NCBI RefSeq assembly: GCF_007176755.1
Contig: NZ_BJTV01000009.1
Span: forward strand, 248,001 to 312,000
DNA length: 64,000 bases
Source: Streptomyces sp. 1-11
Lineage (GTDB): Bacteria > Actinomycetota > Actinomycetes > Streptomycetales > Streptomycetaceae
Direction: 5' to 3'
The translations under genes were made by a program, and so were the position numbers. The notes under the pieces were generated by a model. That model saw only the letters and a program-made list of their open reading frames with translations, did not search any database and was not told the DNA's origin. Below, one piece after another: positions 27,363 to 35,895 of this stretch (positions are counted from its first letter, which is position 1; every line of letters begins with the position of its first letter).

Positions 27363-27419
27363 CCATATGACGAGATCGGCTCCCTCCGTTCACGGGAGGG
27401 AGCCGATCTCGTCATATGG
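27363..27419. terminator. Bidirectional terminator hairpin
   Basis: Perfect 25-base inverted repeat: 27363-27387 (starts CCATATGACG) and 27395-27419 (ends GTCATATGG), with a 7-base loop. It lies between the convergent L,D-transpeptidase and GlsB genes, 20 and 13 bases from their stops, so it can terminate both. Confidence 0.9.
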
Positions 27420-27432
27420 CGGCCGTGCGGCG

Positions 27433-27711
27433 TCACGCGTGGCGGTGCGAGCGCCGGTTGCCGGTGACGAGTCGGTAGAGCACCAGCAGGATGAGGGAGC
27501 CGACGATCGCCGCGATCCAGGTGGAGAGGTCGAAGAAGCCGTCGATGGAGTCGACTCCGAAGATGACCTTGCCGAGCCAGCCCCCGAGCAGACCGCCGAC
27601 GATGCCGATGAGCATGGTGACGATGATGCCGCCCGGGTCCTTGCCCGGCATGATGGCCTTGGCGATGGCGCCGGCGAGCAGGCCGATGATGATCCACGCG
27701 AGGATGCCCAT
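27433..27711 (-). CDS. GlsB/YeaQ/YmgE-family membrane protein
   Basis: 92-residue protein with three hydrophobic helices and the family glycine pattern: AWIIIGLLAGAIAKAIMPG, then GGIIVTMLIGIVGGLLGGWLG. The family, often called transglycosylase-associated proteins, is small, membrane-bound and stress-induced; molecular function is unknown. The ATG lies at 27711. It is convergent with the L,D-transpeptidase gene and shares its terminator. Confidence 0.88.
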   Translation of the reverse strand: MGILAWIIIGLLAGAIAKAIMPGKDPGGIIVTMLIGIVGGLLGGWLGKVIFGVDSIDGFFDLSTWIAAIVGSLILLVLYRLVTGNRRSHRHA

Positions 27712-28112
27712 GTGTGTGTCTCCGCTTCGTCGTGTAAAGACTGTGTTAGTTCATCGTGTGCACCGTCTCGGCCCGAACAAACGTCCTCTCTTCCAAGCTT
27801 GTTCTGGGAGCCCGTCCGGGGCCGGTCGGGATGACCCGCTCTCGGCCGGGGGCGGCCCCCCGGCGCGGAGGGAACCGGCCGCCGTCGTCCGGCGCCTGTC
27901 CGAGCGGACGCGGATGTGACACCCTGCAGGGAGAACCAGCCTGGTCTGGTGGGAGACCCCGCGCCGCCGTGCGGTGACCGTGCAGGTGTGGCCGATGGAC
28001 GGTGCGGGTGGTCTCGCTCGGCTGTGAGCGGCCCCTGCCGCGCGCTTGACGGCCTACTTCCCGCAGTGGGAGCCGACCGTGATGGGCTTCGAACCCGAAC
28101 GGTGGTTCCACC
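27712..28112. other. Intergenic region between glsB-like and STAS genes
   Basis: 400 bases with no supportable gene. It should hold the minus-strand promoter of the GlsB-like gene (A/T-rich bases around 27735-27755) and the plus-strand promoter of the STAS gene. I could not pick a convincing SigB-type box. Confidence 0.3.
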
Positions 28113-28433
28113 ATGCCCTCATTCGACGTACGCGTCAGCAGCCGGCACGATCGCATCGTCATCACTGTCGCGGGCGAGCTGGACTTCGACACCTGCCCGC
28201 GGATCACCCAGGTCACCGACGCGGTGAGCGTCCGCGACCGCACCCTCTGCCTGGACATGGCGGGGGTGTCGTTCATGGACGCCAGCGGCCTGGCCCTGCT
28301 GCACAGCCTGCACCGGCACAGCGAGGCACAGGGCGGAGCACTGGAACTGTCCGGCCTGCAGGCCCAGCCGCGGCGCGTCCTGGAACTCGCCGGCCCCGGC
28401 GCCCGAGGCCAGGAGGCTGCCGGGGCACCGTAG
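28113..28433 (+). CDS. STAS-domain anti-sigma factor antagonist
   Basis: 106-residue STAS protein. Key parts are VITVAGELDFDTCPRITQ and the phosphorylation loop FMDASGLALLHSLHRH, with the regulatory Ser in DASG. In the partner-switch model the unphosphorylated form binds an anti-sigma kinase and frees its sigma factor, and SpoIIE phosphatases such as those at 15.3 and 17.9 kb reactivate it. After LELAG the tail (PGARGQEAAGAP) is unlike the usual ending and stops three bases before a truncated ankyrin gene, so the C-terminus may have been altered by a rearrangement. Confidence 0.8.
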   Translation: MPSFDVRVSSRHDRIVITVAGELDFDTCPRITQVTDAVSVRDRTLCLDMAGVSFMDASGLALLHSLHRHSEAQGGALELSGLQAQPRRVLELAGPGARGQEAAGAP

Positions 28434-28435
28434 TC

Positions 28436-28675
28436 GGGTGTGCCTTCCGTCCCGCGTCCGCTCTCGGTGTTGGGTAAGGCCCCGGCTGCCAGCAGGCACA
28501 GGACGTTGTCGGTGGCTCCGGTGACTGATGCCGCGTAGAGAGGCGTGGTGCCCTCGGCGTCGGTTGCCTCCGGGCGGGCCCCGGCTCGCAGCAGAGCGTT
28601 GATCTGGGTGCTGTCGCCGAAGGTCGCCGCCTCGACGAGACGCTTGGCCAGTTTCCCCCGCCGTCGTCTGTTCAC
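28436..28675 (-). pseudogene. Truncated ankyrin-repeat protein
   Basis: 80 codons of the N-terminus of a Streptomyces ankyrin-repeat protein remain: MNRRRRGKLAKRLVEAA, then ALLRAGARPEATDAEGTTPLY and NVLCLLAAGALPNTESGRG. Homology ends abruptly at 28436, within the sequence that abuts the stop of the STAS gene. The open frame continues antisense through the STAS gene but is meaningless there. Confidence 0.7.
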
Positions 28676-28714
28676 GGTCGCTCAGGCTAGCCAGGAGGTG
28701 AGCGAAACGTCTGG

Positions 28715-28797
28715 TCACAACCATTCGTCGATGGCCGCTACCAGGACGGTCGCCTCGTAGCGGACCGCGAGTTCGTCATACCTCGCGGCCACTTCTC
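28715..28797 (-). pseudogene. 3' remnant of an IS5-family transposase gene
   Basis: The minus strand encodes VAARYDELAVRYEATVLVA and ends in IDEWL-stop. This is the usual C-terminus of an IS5-family transposase common in Streptomyces. Nothing upstream matches the rest of the gene and no inverted repeats are visible. Confidence 0.6.
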
Positions 28798-28917
28798 TGG
28801 TTCAAGCGCCCGGCTGGGCTCCGCACCGCCGGGCGGGCTTCCCGATTCCGCTCGGGGCGCCGCTCCTGCCTCCGGCCCGCTCCGCCCCGGTGCGCCGACG
28901 CCGGCCCACTGGCCCGG

Positions 28918-29115
28918 AGGGTACCGGGTCGAAGATCTCCTCCTGCGCGATTTGCATGTCCGGCGCCACCCGGTCGAAGATCGTCGGCTCCACGAAGAAG
29001 CCCCGGTCGTACGCCTCCCCGCCGAGCCGGCCACCGCCGATCACAACCTCGGCGCCCTCCTCCCGGCCGATCCGCAGGTGGTCGAGGACCCGGGCCTGCT
29101 GGCGGGCGGCAGAGC
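28918..29115 (-). pseudogene. Internal fragment of an aldehyde dehydrogenase gene
   Basis: About 65 codons read ARQQARVLDHLRIGREEGAE, then GGRLGGEAYDRGFFVEPTIF and APDMQIAQEEIF. This is the conserved region just before the EEIFGPV motif of NAD(P)-dependent aldehyde dehydrogenases. The catalytic Cys region upstream and the C-terminus downstream are missing. Confidence 0.7.
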
Positions 29116-29301
29116 GGACCGACAGCGGTGAAGTCGCGCCCCCACCTTGGTCAGCCGTGACATCGATGTCATGTTTCGGCCAATGATCGCCTCCATGGAG
29201 CCACTGCCTGAAGATCCCTTGAAAGCGGGATCACTTCTGGACGACGCTGGGGCGCGCATTCGTGTCCGATCGCCAACTCCGGTCGCATCAAGGAGTCTTC
29301 A

Positions 29302-29874
29302 ATGAGCTTGGCCATCCGTGCCTCGCTGGTCGCTGTTGCTCTCGTTGGGGCTGTCGCCGCGCCTGCGGGCGCGGCCTCCCAGGATCAACCACGTTCCGAA
29401 GCGAAGCCGTTGGCCGCGCAGTCCACCGCGGTGAGCGGGACGGGCGGTCTCAAAGTCGCCATCAAAGCCGCGAGCGGGACCGAAGAGGTTCTGAAGGCCG
29501 ACACCGCCGCCGCGGTCGCCGCCGCCAACGTGTGCGGATCGGGCTACACCATCTCGGTGAGCGCCGCGCGGTACGGCACCTACGGCACCGCGTACACGTG
29601 GTGGAACGGCACCTACAGCGGTAGCAACACCCTGTACGACCGGCCCATCTGCGCCGTGTTCTTCAACGACACCGGCATCACGCACTACATGGGCATCCGG
29701 CTCAAGGACAACTACACCGCCACCGCGGACACCGAGGACTTCGGCGCCTTCTCCCAGTACGCCGGTCCCGTCTACCAGAGCAAGGGTTACTGCGGCCAGG
29801 CGTACTCCTACATGGAAGACGCCACCGGCAAGGTCCTGGTCGACAACTACCTCAGTGTCGGATCATGCAACTGA
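29302..29874 (+). CDS. Secreted protein with four cysteines, function unknown
   Basis: 190 residues. A signal peptide covers ~1-24 (MSLAIRASLVAVALVGAVAAPAG) and is followed by a polar linker. From about residue 75 there is a compact domain with four Cys (NVCGSGY, PICAVFF, GYCGQAY and the terminal GSCN), presumably two disulfides. The domain is rich in Tyr, Gly and Thr, with YGTYGTAYTWWNGTYSG. I recognise no family. The stop overlaps the start region of the next lipoprotein gene, so the two are probably cotranscribed. Confidence 0.75.
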   Translation: MSLAIRASLVAVALVGAVAAPAGAASQDQPRSEAKPLAAQSTAVSGTGGLKVAIKAASGTEEVLKADTAAAVAAANVCGSGYTISVSAARYGTYGTAYTWWNGTYSGSNTLYDRPICAVFFNDTGITHYMGIRLKDNYTATADTEDFGAFSQYAGPVYQSKGYCGQAYSYMEDATGKVLVDNYLSVGSCN

Positions 29875-30404
29875 TGCACCTCCCGTCCCGCCCGCTCCGT
29901 CCCGGCCCGGCCACACCGTGGAAGGGCCGGGGCATGTCCGGCCTCGCCGTACTGCTCCTGACGACCGGTTGCGGCGCCGGGGAGGACAACGCCCACCGCC
30001 CTGAGACGCCGACCGCGGTGGTCTCTTCGTCGGCGCGGCCGGACACGCCGACCGCCGTCGCCACCTCCGGGGAACCGGCGGGGGACGCCGAGCCGACGCC
30101 CTCCTTCTCACAGGACGGCGCCACCAGGGTGCTCTTCTACGGCAACCTGACGGTGTCCGCCACCCCGGAGGCCGACGGCGTGCGGACCACGGTCACCGTG
30201 CGCAACGACACCGAGGACAGCGCCAACTACTACATCGAGATCAGCGTCGGGAACGGCGTCGACTGGGTAGGCACGAACACCTACCGCCTGACCGATGTGC
30301 CTGCCCATGGCAGCGACAGCCAGACCAGCACTATCGGCGGCGTCCATCTCGGGCCCATCCCGCAGCACCCGAAGATTTACGTCGACCGGATGGAGCAGTA
30401 CTGA
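29865..30404 (+). CDS. Putative lipoprotein
   Basis: 179 residues, with a short basic N-terminus, a hydrophobic stretch and the lipobox LLTTGC around residues 31-36. A Thr/Pro/Ala-rich spacer contains a repeated unit (RPETPTAVVSSSARPDTPTA). The C-terminal ~95 residues form a beta-rich domain (VLFYGNLTVSATPEADGVRTT, then NDTEDSANYYIEISVGNG). It overlaps the preceding secreted-protein gene by ten bases. Either the ATG at 29865 or that at 29874 is possible. No family recognised. Confidence 0.65.
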   Translation: MQLMHLPSRPLRPGPATPWKGRGMSGLAVLLLTTGCGAGEDNAHRPETPTAVVSSSARPDTPTAVATSGEPAGDAEPTPSFSQDGATRVLFYGNLTVSATPEADGVRTTVTVRNDTEDSANYYIEISVGNGVDWVGTNTYRLTDVPAHGSDSQTSTIGGVHLGPIPQHPKIYVDRMEQY

Positions 30405-30457
30405 ATCGGGACGCGGCGTCTACCGGCCCGAGGAGACGCTGTCACGAAGGATCCACC

Positions 30458-30790
30458 ATGGTCGCGTCGATCGACACCCGCTTCAACCGCCTCACCGCCA
30501 CCCAAGTGACCGTGGAGGACACGAGCGGCCGCGACGCCGACCACATACCTCTGGCGTTCCCCCAGGACGCCGACCAGAAGATGGCCCGGGTGAACGGGGT
30601 CGAGGCCGCTGGCGTGTACACCAAGCGCAAGGCCCTTCGCAACGCCGTCAGTGACGAATGGACGCCCGTCCTCGACCCGGCGACCCTCGCCGCTGCCCCC
30701 GCACTCGGGCTCGCCACCGGTCTCCTCGTCGGCCTGTATCCGTCCTGGCGTGCAAGCCGCATCCAACCCGTCGAAGCACTGCGGCACTGA
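30458..30790 (+). pseudogene. Internally deleted FtsX/MacB-type ABC permease
   Basis: This 110-codon open frame joins two distant parts of an ABC transporter permease. Residues 1-53 resemble the extracellular MacB-like domain (DTRFNRLTATQVTVEDTSG, NGVEAAGVY). Residues 65-110 are the FtsX C-terminus (PALGLATGLLVGLYPSWRAS, ending RIQPVEALRH). The helices between and before them are absent, so it cannot be a working permease although the frame is open. No ATPase gene is nearby. Confidence 0.75.
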
Positions 30791-30860
30791 CCTCACCTCC
30801 CTGGCGCGGTCCGCCCGGATCGCGCCACTTGCACCTGGTTTCACGCGAAAGGAAACAGCT

Positions 30861-33284
30861 GTGGCAGACGAACAAGTCCTCAGAGCCCAGAAGTGGGTCA
30901 ACTCCAACTACGGCAGCGTCGCCGGCTACGTCGCCTGCCCGGAGAACGGCCAGACCGGTTGGGGGACCATGAACTCCCTGGTCATGGCACTTCAACACGA
31001 ACTCGGCATCAGCCCGGTCGTGGCGTCCTTCGGCCCCACCACGGCCTCGAAGTTCGCCGCCCTCGGCGACATCGGCTTCGAGTGGGACACCAACCGCAAC
31101 ATCGTTGCCATCCTCGAGTACGCCCTGTGGTGCAAGGGCTACTGGGCCGTCGAGCCAGGCAGTGAGGGCTGGTTCACCGGCGTCACCCGTGATGCCGTCG
31201 CAAAGCTGCGGTCCAACATGGGCATTGGTGGCGAAGGAGTCATCAACGTCCAGGTCGCCAAGGCCTTGATGAACATGGACGCATACGTCGTCGTCGCGGG
31301 CGGAACCGACGGGATCCGCGAGATCCAGCAGTGGCTCAACGGCCGCTACTGGACCAGGAGCGCCTACAGCATCGGCCCGTGCGACGGCATCTACTCCCGC
31401 GACGTCCAGAAGTCACTGATGATCGCCCTGCAGTACGAACTGGGCATCGCCGCTCCGAACGGTAACTTCGGGCCAGCCACCCAGGCAGGGTTGCAGTCCC
31501 ACACGCTCACCCAGGGCAGCTCCGGCGTCTTCGTCCAACTCTTCTCCGCCATATGCCTCTTCAACTCACCCACCTACGACAGCGACGGCAACGACGTCAA
31601 CACGACATGGCGTTCCTCCTACGACTCCGGGCTCACCCAATGGGTCCAACTATTCCAGCGATTCAACAAGCTGACCGCGAACGGGAACGGTGACTACGAG
31701 ACATGGGCACAGCTCCTGGTCTCCATGGGAGACCCGGATCGTGCTGTGACCGGCTCGGATACGCGGTACGAGATCACCAGCTCCCGCGCCAAGTGGCTGT
31801 TCGACAACGGCTACCGATTTGTCGGCCGTTACATATACGACCCGCCCGGCTCCACTCTCGACAAGGAGATCAAGCCGGGTGAACTGGACGTCATCTTCGG
31901 TGCAGGCCTCAAGGTCTTCCCGATCTACCAGGACAATGCCCGCCGGCTCGCGGACTTCACCTACACCAACGGCTACTCACACGGTCTGAACGCACACAAG
32001 TGCGCCTCCGACTACGGCTTCAATCGCGGTACCACCATCTACTTCGCCGTCGACTACGACGCGACCGGCGAGGAGATCGCCAGCTCCATCGTGCCGTACT
32101 TCCACGGTGTGCAGGCGGCCCTGGCCAGCCAAGGAAAGAAGTACACGCACGGTGTGTACGGATCCAGGAACGTCTGCAGCACCGTGAGCAACAAGACGTT
32201 CGCCCGTTACTCCTTCATTTCCGGCATGTCCTACGGGTTCTCCGGAAACCTCGGCTTCCCCATCCCCAGGAACTGGACCTTCAACCAGATCAAGGAATTC
32301 CACGTCACCAACGGCTCCGACGGGTTCGATCTGGACAACGACGCGGTCTCCGGCCTCGACCGCGGCGTCTCGTCGGTGAGCGACGCCGGTGGCCCTGCCG
32401 ACGACTTCATCGCCTACGTCCAAAAGCTGTACGACCTGGCGGGCTCCTACGGTGCCAGCGGCCAGAAGCGCAGTCAGCTCGTCATGGAGTACATCCGCCA
32501 CCACTCGTACGGCGACAAGGACCTCGCGAACAAGGTCGGCTGGTGGTACCTCATCGGCTCGTACGACAGTGGGTTCGTCGACTACTGCAACTCCAACGGC
32601 ATGAGCGTCAAGGCCCTGTTCACCGATCCCTTCACCGGCTACCAGCTCGGCGCCGAGCACATGATGGCCACGGCCAACGCCCACCTCCTGACGGCGCAGC
32701 CGGACAACAAGAAATCGGCCAACGGGGGCGATGTCGGCGGTTGGGCAGGCGACTTGATGACGTTCTGGGCCGATTGGCGCAACTCCGAGCAGGAGTATGC
32801 CGATCCGCTGCAGTTCGCCCACGCCAAACTCGCGGTACCCGGGGTCAATTCATCGTTCGGATTCAACGATCTCATCGAGGACGCCGACGGATACCTTCTC
32901 GCCCGGGCTGTAAATGGCGGCAAGACCATCGTCGATGCTGTGAGGGACCACTACAACGGCGGCGGCGGCCTCAAGCGTTTCAACGACTATTTCACCAACA
33001 GGTGGGGCAACGCCACCGACTGCAAGACTTCCGCGCACAACGCCTTGACCGCGGTGGACGCGACGCTATCCGTCGCTCAGCTCCAACTCATCACCCTCGC
33101 CGGAGTGGTGTCTCCGAGCGACTACCAGAACCTCCCCGGCGGCGGTGACAAGCTCAGCAACTTCGAGCAGGGCTTCGTCGACGCACTGCTGGCTCGTATG
33201 GGTACGGAGACCGCCAAGCTGTCTCTGTACCAGGCGAACCACGAAAAGTACCTCAAGGCGGCCCGCTCACGCGCCGCCCAGTGA
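30861..33284 (+). CDS. Large glycoside-hydrolase-like (DUF1906) wall protein
   Basis: 807 residues. The N-terminal ~235 carry two related peptidoglycan-binding-like repeats (VLRAQKWVNSNYG...ALQHELGI and IREIQQWLNGRYW...ALQYELGI). A DUF1906/Rv2525c-like TIM-barrel glycoside-hydrolase domain spans ~300-520 (GYRFVGRYIYDPPGS, GTTIYFAVDYDAT, THGVYGSRNVC, FDLDNDAV). A helical C-terminal region of ~290 residues is unassigned. There is no signal peptide or lipobox, although the domains point to the cell wall. The GTG at 30861 follows AAAGGAAA. Two envelope genes follow within 20 bases and by overlap. Confidence 0.8.
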   Translation: MADEQVLRAQKWVNSNYGSVAGYVACPENGQTGWGTMNSLVMALQHELGISPVVASFGPTTASKFAALGDIGFEWDTNRNIVAILEYALWCKGYWAVEPGSEGWFTGVTRDAVAKLRSNMGIGGEGVINVQVAKALMNMDAYVVVAGGTDGIREIQQWLNGRYWTRSAYSIGPCDGIYSRDVQKSLMIALQYELGIAAPNGNFGPATQAGLQSHTLTQGSSGVFVQLFSAICLFNSPTYDSDGNDVNTTWRSSYDSGLTQWVQLFQRFNKLTANGNGDYETWAQLLVSMGDPDRAVTGSDTRYEITSSRAKWLFDNGYRFVGRYIYDPPGSTLDKEIKPGELDVIFGAGLKVFPIYQDNARRLADFTYTNGYSHGLNAHKCASDYGFNRGTTIYFAVDYDATGEEIASSIVPYFHGVQAALASQGKKYTHGVYGSRNVCSTVSNKTFARYSFISGMSYGFSGNLGFPIPRNWTFNQIKEFHVTNGSDGFDLDNDAVSGLDRGVSSVSDAGGPADDFIAYVQKLYDLAGSYGASGQKRSQLVMEYIRHHSYGDKDLANKVGWWYLIGSYDSGFVDYCNSNGMSVKALFTDPFTGYQLGAEHMMATANAHLLTAQPDNKKSANGGDVGGWAGDLMTFWADWRNSEQEYADPLQFAHAKLAVPGVNSSFGFNDLIEDADGYLLARAVNGGKTIVDAVRDHYNGGGGLKRFNDYFTNRWGNATDCKTSAHNALTAVDATLSVAQLQLITLAGVVSPSDYQNLPGGGDKLSNFEQGFVDALLARMGTETAKLSLYQANHEKYLKAARSRAAQ

Positions 33285-33303
33285 CGACAGATAGAACTAC
33301 GGA

Positions 33304-33753
33304 ATGAAGCAAGCCGGAGCCCTTATCGCCGCACTGATCCTCGTCGTCTGGTTGGTGTGGAACCTGTGGAATGTCTTCCGTATCGTGACCGGACTTCGAG
33401 ACCGATCATGGCGGCGCCCGCTGTGGTGGGTACGCGTGTGCTCTGTCTCTCTCTTCGCGGGCCTCTTGGCGTGGATCTGGGGCGTGTTCAGGACAGGGCT
33501 CGATGTCCGCGAAACGTGCCAGTTCGTCCATCACGTGCACTACGACAGGGCGTACAGGGATGCGCACGCAGCGGAGTTCCAGAAGTTCTTCCCACTGCAC
33601 AACAGGTGCAATGCACACTTCGATCTGGTTCCCGCGTGGGTCAACCCGTCCCTTGCGGTGTGCGCCGTCATCTCCATCGTCGCCATGGCCGTCCTCGTGA
33701 AGTTCGGCATCACCCACCTCACTCGCTTGCCCCGAAAGGAAAGTCAGTCATGA
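33304..33753 (+). CDS. Three-helix membrane protein
   Basis: 149 residues with hydrophobic helices at ~5-27, 42-62 and 113-135. Between helices 2 and 3 is a polar loop with two Cys and several His (VRETCQFVHHVHYDRAYRD, FPLHNRCNAHFD). The loop probably faces outward and may be disulfide-linked. No family recognised. It starts 20 bases after the glycoside-hydrolase-like gene, and its TGA overlaps the ATG of the next gene, so the three are one operon. Confidence 0.75.
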   Translation: MKQAGALIAALILVVWLVWNLWNVFRIVTGLRDRSWRRPLWWVRVCSVSLFAGLLAWIWGVFRTGLDVRETCQFVHHVHYDRAYRDAHAAEFQKFFPLHNRCNAHFDLVPAWVNPSLAVCAVISIVAMAVLVKFGITHLTRLPRKESQS

Positions 33754-34412
33754 CCCAGACTGGTCTGTCACGACGCCGGTTCATCGGCGCCACGTCCGGC
33801 GCTGCGGTAGCCGCAACACTCGTCAACCTCAGCGGAACCGCAGTGGCCTCCGCCGACACTCGCACGTGGAAGAGCGCAACGTCGAAGAACGGCTGGTCCG
33901 TCCTGGACGAGGCAACAGCGTTCACCATTGAGGGCAGTGGCCGGAAGGTCTCACTCGCCGAGGGCGACGCGGCCACGATCCTGCTGCACGTGGCCCGAAG
34001 ATTCCACTACGAGATCGACTCCCTGCGGGCCGGTGACGTTCACGGTTGGACCATCAACCGTGAGGTGGCCGAGGCATATGAGTCGAACTACCTGTCCGGA
34101 AGCGCGATAGCAATCCGACCCGTCGCGTATCCGGTCGGCGCGAAGGACAACCTGTACCCGAACGAACTTGTCGTCGTCCGCGACATCCTCGCTGAACTTG
34201 ATGGCGTCGTGGCCTGGGGCGGTGACTTCAAGACGCCGAAGGAATCTCACTTCGAGATCGCGCTCAAGCCCAGCCACCCACGTGTGAAGGGGGTGGCTCG
34301 CAAGATACTCGGGTGGAACGACGGCCCGGGCAACCACGGTGCCGGCGCAACCGACGCCTTCGACCCAGAGCGCCTCAAAGTATCTCGCACGTTCACGCAA
34401 CGCACATCTTGA
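33750..34412 (+). CDS. Tat-exported M15-peptidase-like protein lacking zinc ligands
   Basis: 220 residues. A twin-arginine signal occupies the N-terminus (SRRRFIGATSGAAVAATLV, cleavage near ASA-D). The rest follows the Peptidase_M15_4 fold of D,D-carboxypeptidases and L-Ala-D-Glu endopeptidases. The HxxGxAxD zinc motif reads Y114-LSGSAI-A121, so both the His and Asp ligands are replaced. The last motif, WGGDF...ESHFEI (His167), is intact. Loss of two ligands predicts no hydrolysis; peptidoglycan binding remains possible. It overlaps the upstream gene by an ATGA junction. Confidence 0.75.
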   Translation: MTQTGLSRRRFIGATSGAAVAATLVNLSGTAVASADTRTWKSATSKNGWSVLDEATAFTIEGSGRKVSLAEGDAATILLHVARRFHYEIDSLRAGDVHGWTINREVAEAYESNYLSGSAIAIRPVAYPVGAKDNLYPNELVVVRDILAELDGVVAWGGDFKTPKESHFEIALKPSHPRVKGVARKILGWNDGPGNHGAGATDAFDPERLKVSRTFTQRTS

Positions 34413-34437
34413 CTGGTCTGGTGCTCTTGCTCCCGCG

Positions 34438-34600
34438 AGTTGATCTAGGCCCCTCGGATCACGTCGGCTCGGAGAGCAAGGGCGATGCTGGGTGGCTGGG
34501 TGAGTGCGTTGCGCGGGACACCGGCTTCGAGGGCGAGGGCGGCGATAGTGGGCGCATCACCCAGCCGGCTCTCACCACGTGCTGGGTGATGCGCCTCTCG
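34438..34600 (-). pseudogene. HTH-type gene fragment
   Basis: The minus strand encodes RLGDAPTIAALALEAGVPRN, then ALTQPPSIALALRADVIRGA-stop. The first part resembles a helix-turn-helix segment of recombinase- or transposon-linked proteins. It has no start codon or N-terminal domain. Family assignment is weak. Confidence 0.35.
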
Positions 34601-34661
34601 GCCGGGTGAGCGGCGTGGTCGGGGCGGGGGCAGTCATGGTGGTCATCCCCGTCGGTATCGG

Positions 34662-35882
34662 TCAGTGGCCCGACATCGGGCGCAGGCGCACGGGGACGGA
34701 GGCGTGCCCGTTGCTGATGAGGCTCGGCAGTTTCTTCAGCGCGGTTCGCTCCGTGGCGAGTCGGGCGTCGGGGAAGCGTTCGAAGAACAGGCGCAGCGCG
34801 GTGGCGACTTCGAGTCGGGCCAGCGGGGCACCGAGGCAGAAGTGAACGCCGTGTCCGAAGGCGAGGTGTTCCTTGCTGGGGCGCATGGCGTCGAAACGGT
34901 CGGCCTCCTCGTGCCAGTCGGGATGGCGGTTGGCGGCGGCGTAGGAGGCAAGGATCGCCTCGCCGGCCTTGATCGTCTGGCCGTCGGGGAGCGGGATGTC
35001 GGTGCGGGCATAGCGCAGGGGAAGGTGCTTGACCGCGGGCTGGTGGCGCAGGGTCTCCTCGACGACGTCCTGCCAGGTGCAGCGGCCTTCCCGGATGTGG
35101 GCGAGCTGCTGGGGATCGGTCAGCAGGGTGGTGATGGCCTGGTCGATCACGTTGACGGTGGTCTCGTATCCGGCGCTGATCACCAGCAGGAGCGTGTCGC
35201 GTAGCTCGGCGTGGCTGAGGGCGGAGCCGTCTTCCTCGTCGCGGGTGGCGATCAGCAGCGAGGCCATGTCCTCACCGGGCTCAGTGCGCTTGGTCTCGAT
35301 CAGGACGTCCAGCAGGCCGTAGAGGGCGGCGGTGTTCGCGGCCTGCTCCTCGACGGAGAGATGGGTGGCGAACACGTTGTCCACCACGGTGCGGAACTCG
35401 GCGCGCTGGTCGGCGGGGACGCCCACGAGCTTGCCGATGACAGCGATCGGGAGCGGGTAGGCGAAGTGCTCGCGCAGGTCGACCGTCCCGTCGGCCGGGA
35501 GGCCGTCGAGGATGCCGTCGACGAGGGCCTCGATGTCCACCTGGAGGGCGGCGGTACGGCGGGCGGAGAAAGCGGGGGCCACCATGCGGCGCAGGCGGCT
35601 GTGATCCTTGCCGTAGGCGGTGAACATGTTCTCCGCCACGACCCACAGGGCCAGCGGCCAGGCGGTGACGGTCTCTGCGAAGGCCGGCCAGTGGGCGCGG
35701 CCGTCCTTGGAGACGTCCTTGCTGGTCAGGAGCTGCTTGAGGAGGGCCGGGTCGGAGACCGACCAGGCGCGCACGCCGAGGATGTCCACCAGCGTCGCCG
35801 GGCCGCGCTCACGCAGGGCCCGGTGTTCGGCGTCCGGGTCGGATCCGGTCGGGTCGAGGACGAGTATGTGCTGTTCGGACAC
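34662..35882 (-). CDS. Cytochrome P450
   Basis: 406-residue soluble bacterial P450. The I-helix oxygen-binding motif is SAGYETTVNV (~residue 240), EETLR (~282) is the K-helix ExxR, and FGHGVHFCLGAPLAR (~345-359) carries the heme-ligating Cys. These match class I Streptomyces P450s that hydroxylate xenobiotics or secondary metabolites with ferredoxin partners. No ferredoxin gene is adjacent. The substrate is unknown. A decayed second P450 lies directly upstream on the same strand, so this may once have been a two-P450 unit. Confidence 0.92.
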   Translation of the reverse strand: MSEQHILVLDPTGSDPDAEHRALRERGPATLVDILGVRAWSVSDPALLKQLLTSKDVSKDGRAHWPAFAETVTAWPLALWVVAENMFTAYGKDHSRLRRMVAPAFSARRTAALQVDIEALVDGILDGLPADGTVDLREHFAYPLPIAVIGKLVGVPADQRAEFRTVVDNVFATHLSVEEQAANTAALYGLLDVLIETKRTEPGEDMASLLIATRDEEDGSALSHAELRDTLLLVISAGYETTVNVIDQAITTLLTDPQQLAHIREGRCTWQDVVEETLRHQPAVKHLPLRYARTDIPLPDGQTIKAGEAILASYAAANRHPDWHEEADRFDAMRPSKEHLAFGHGVHFCLGAPLARLEVATALRLFFERFPDARLATERTALKKLPSLISNGHASVPVRLRPMSGH

Positions 35883-35895
35883 GGTGAGGTCTCCT

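Noticed and set aside
31977-32822. 281-codon antisense frame inside the glycoside-hydrolase-like gene
   Set aside because: Composition is a mirror of the sense gene (many Val/Gly/Asp), with no start signal or family features.
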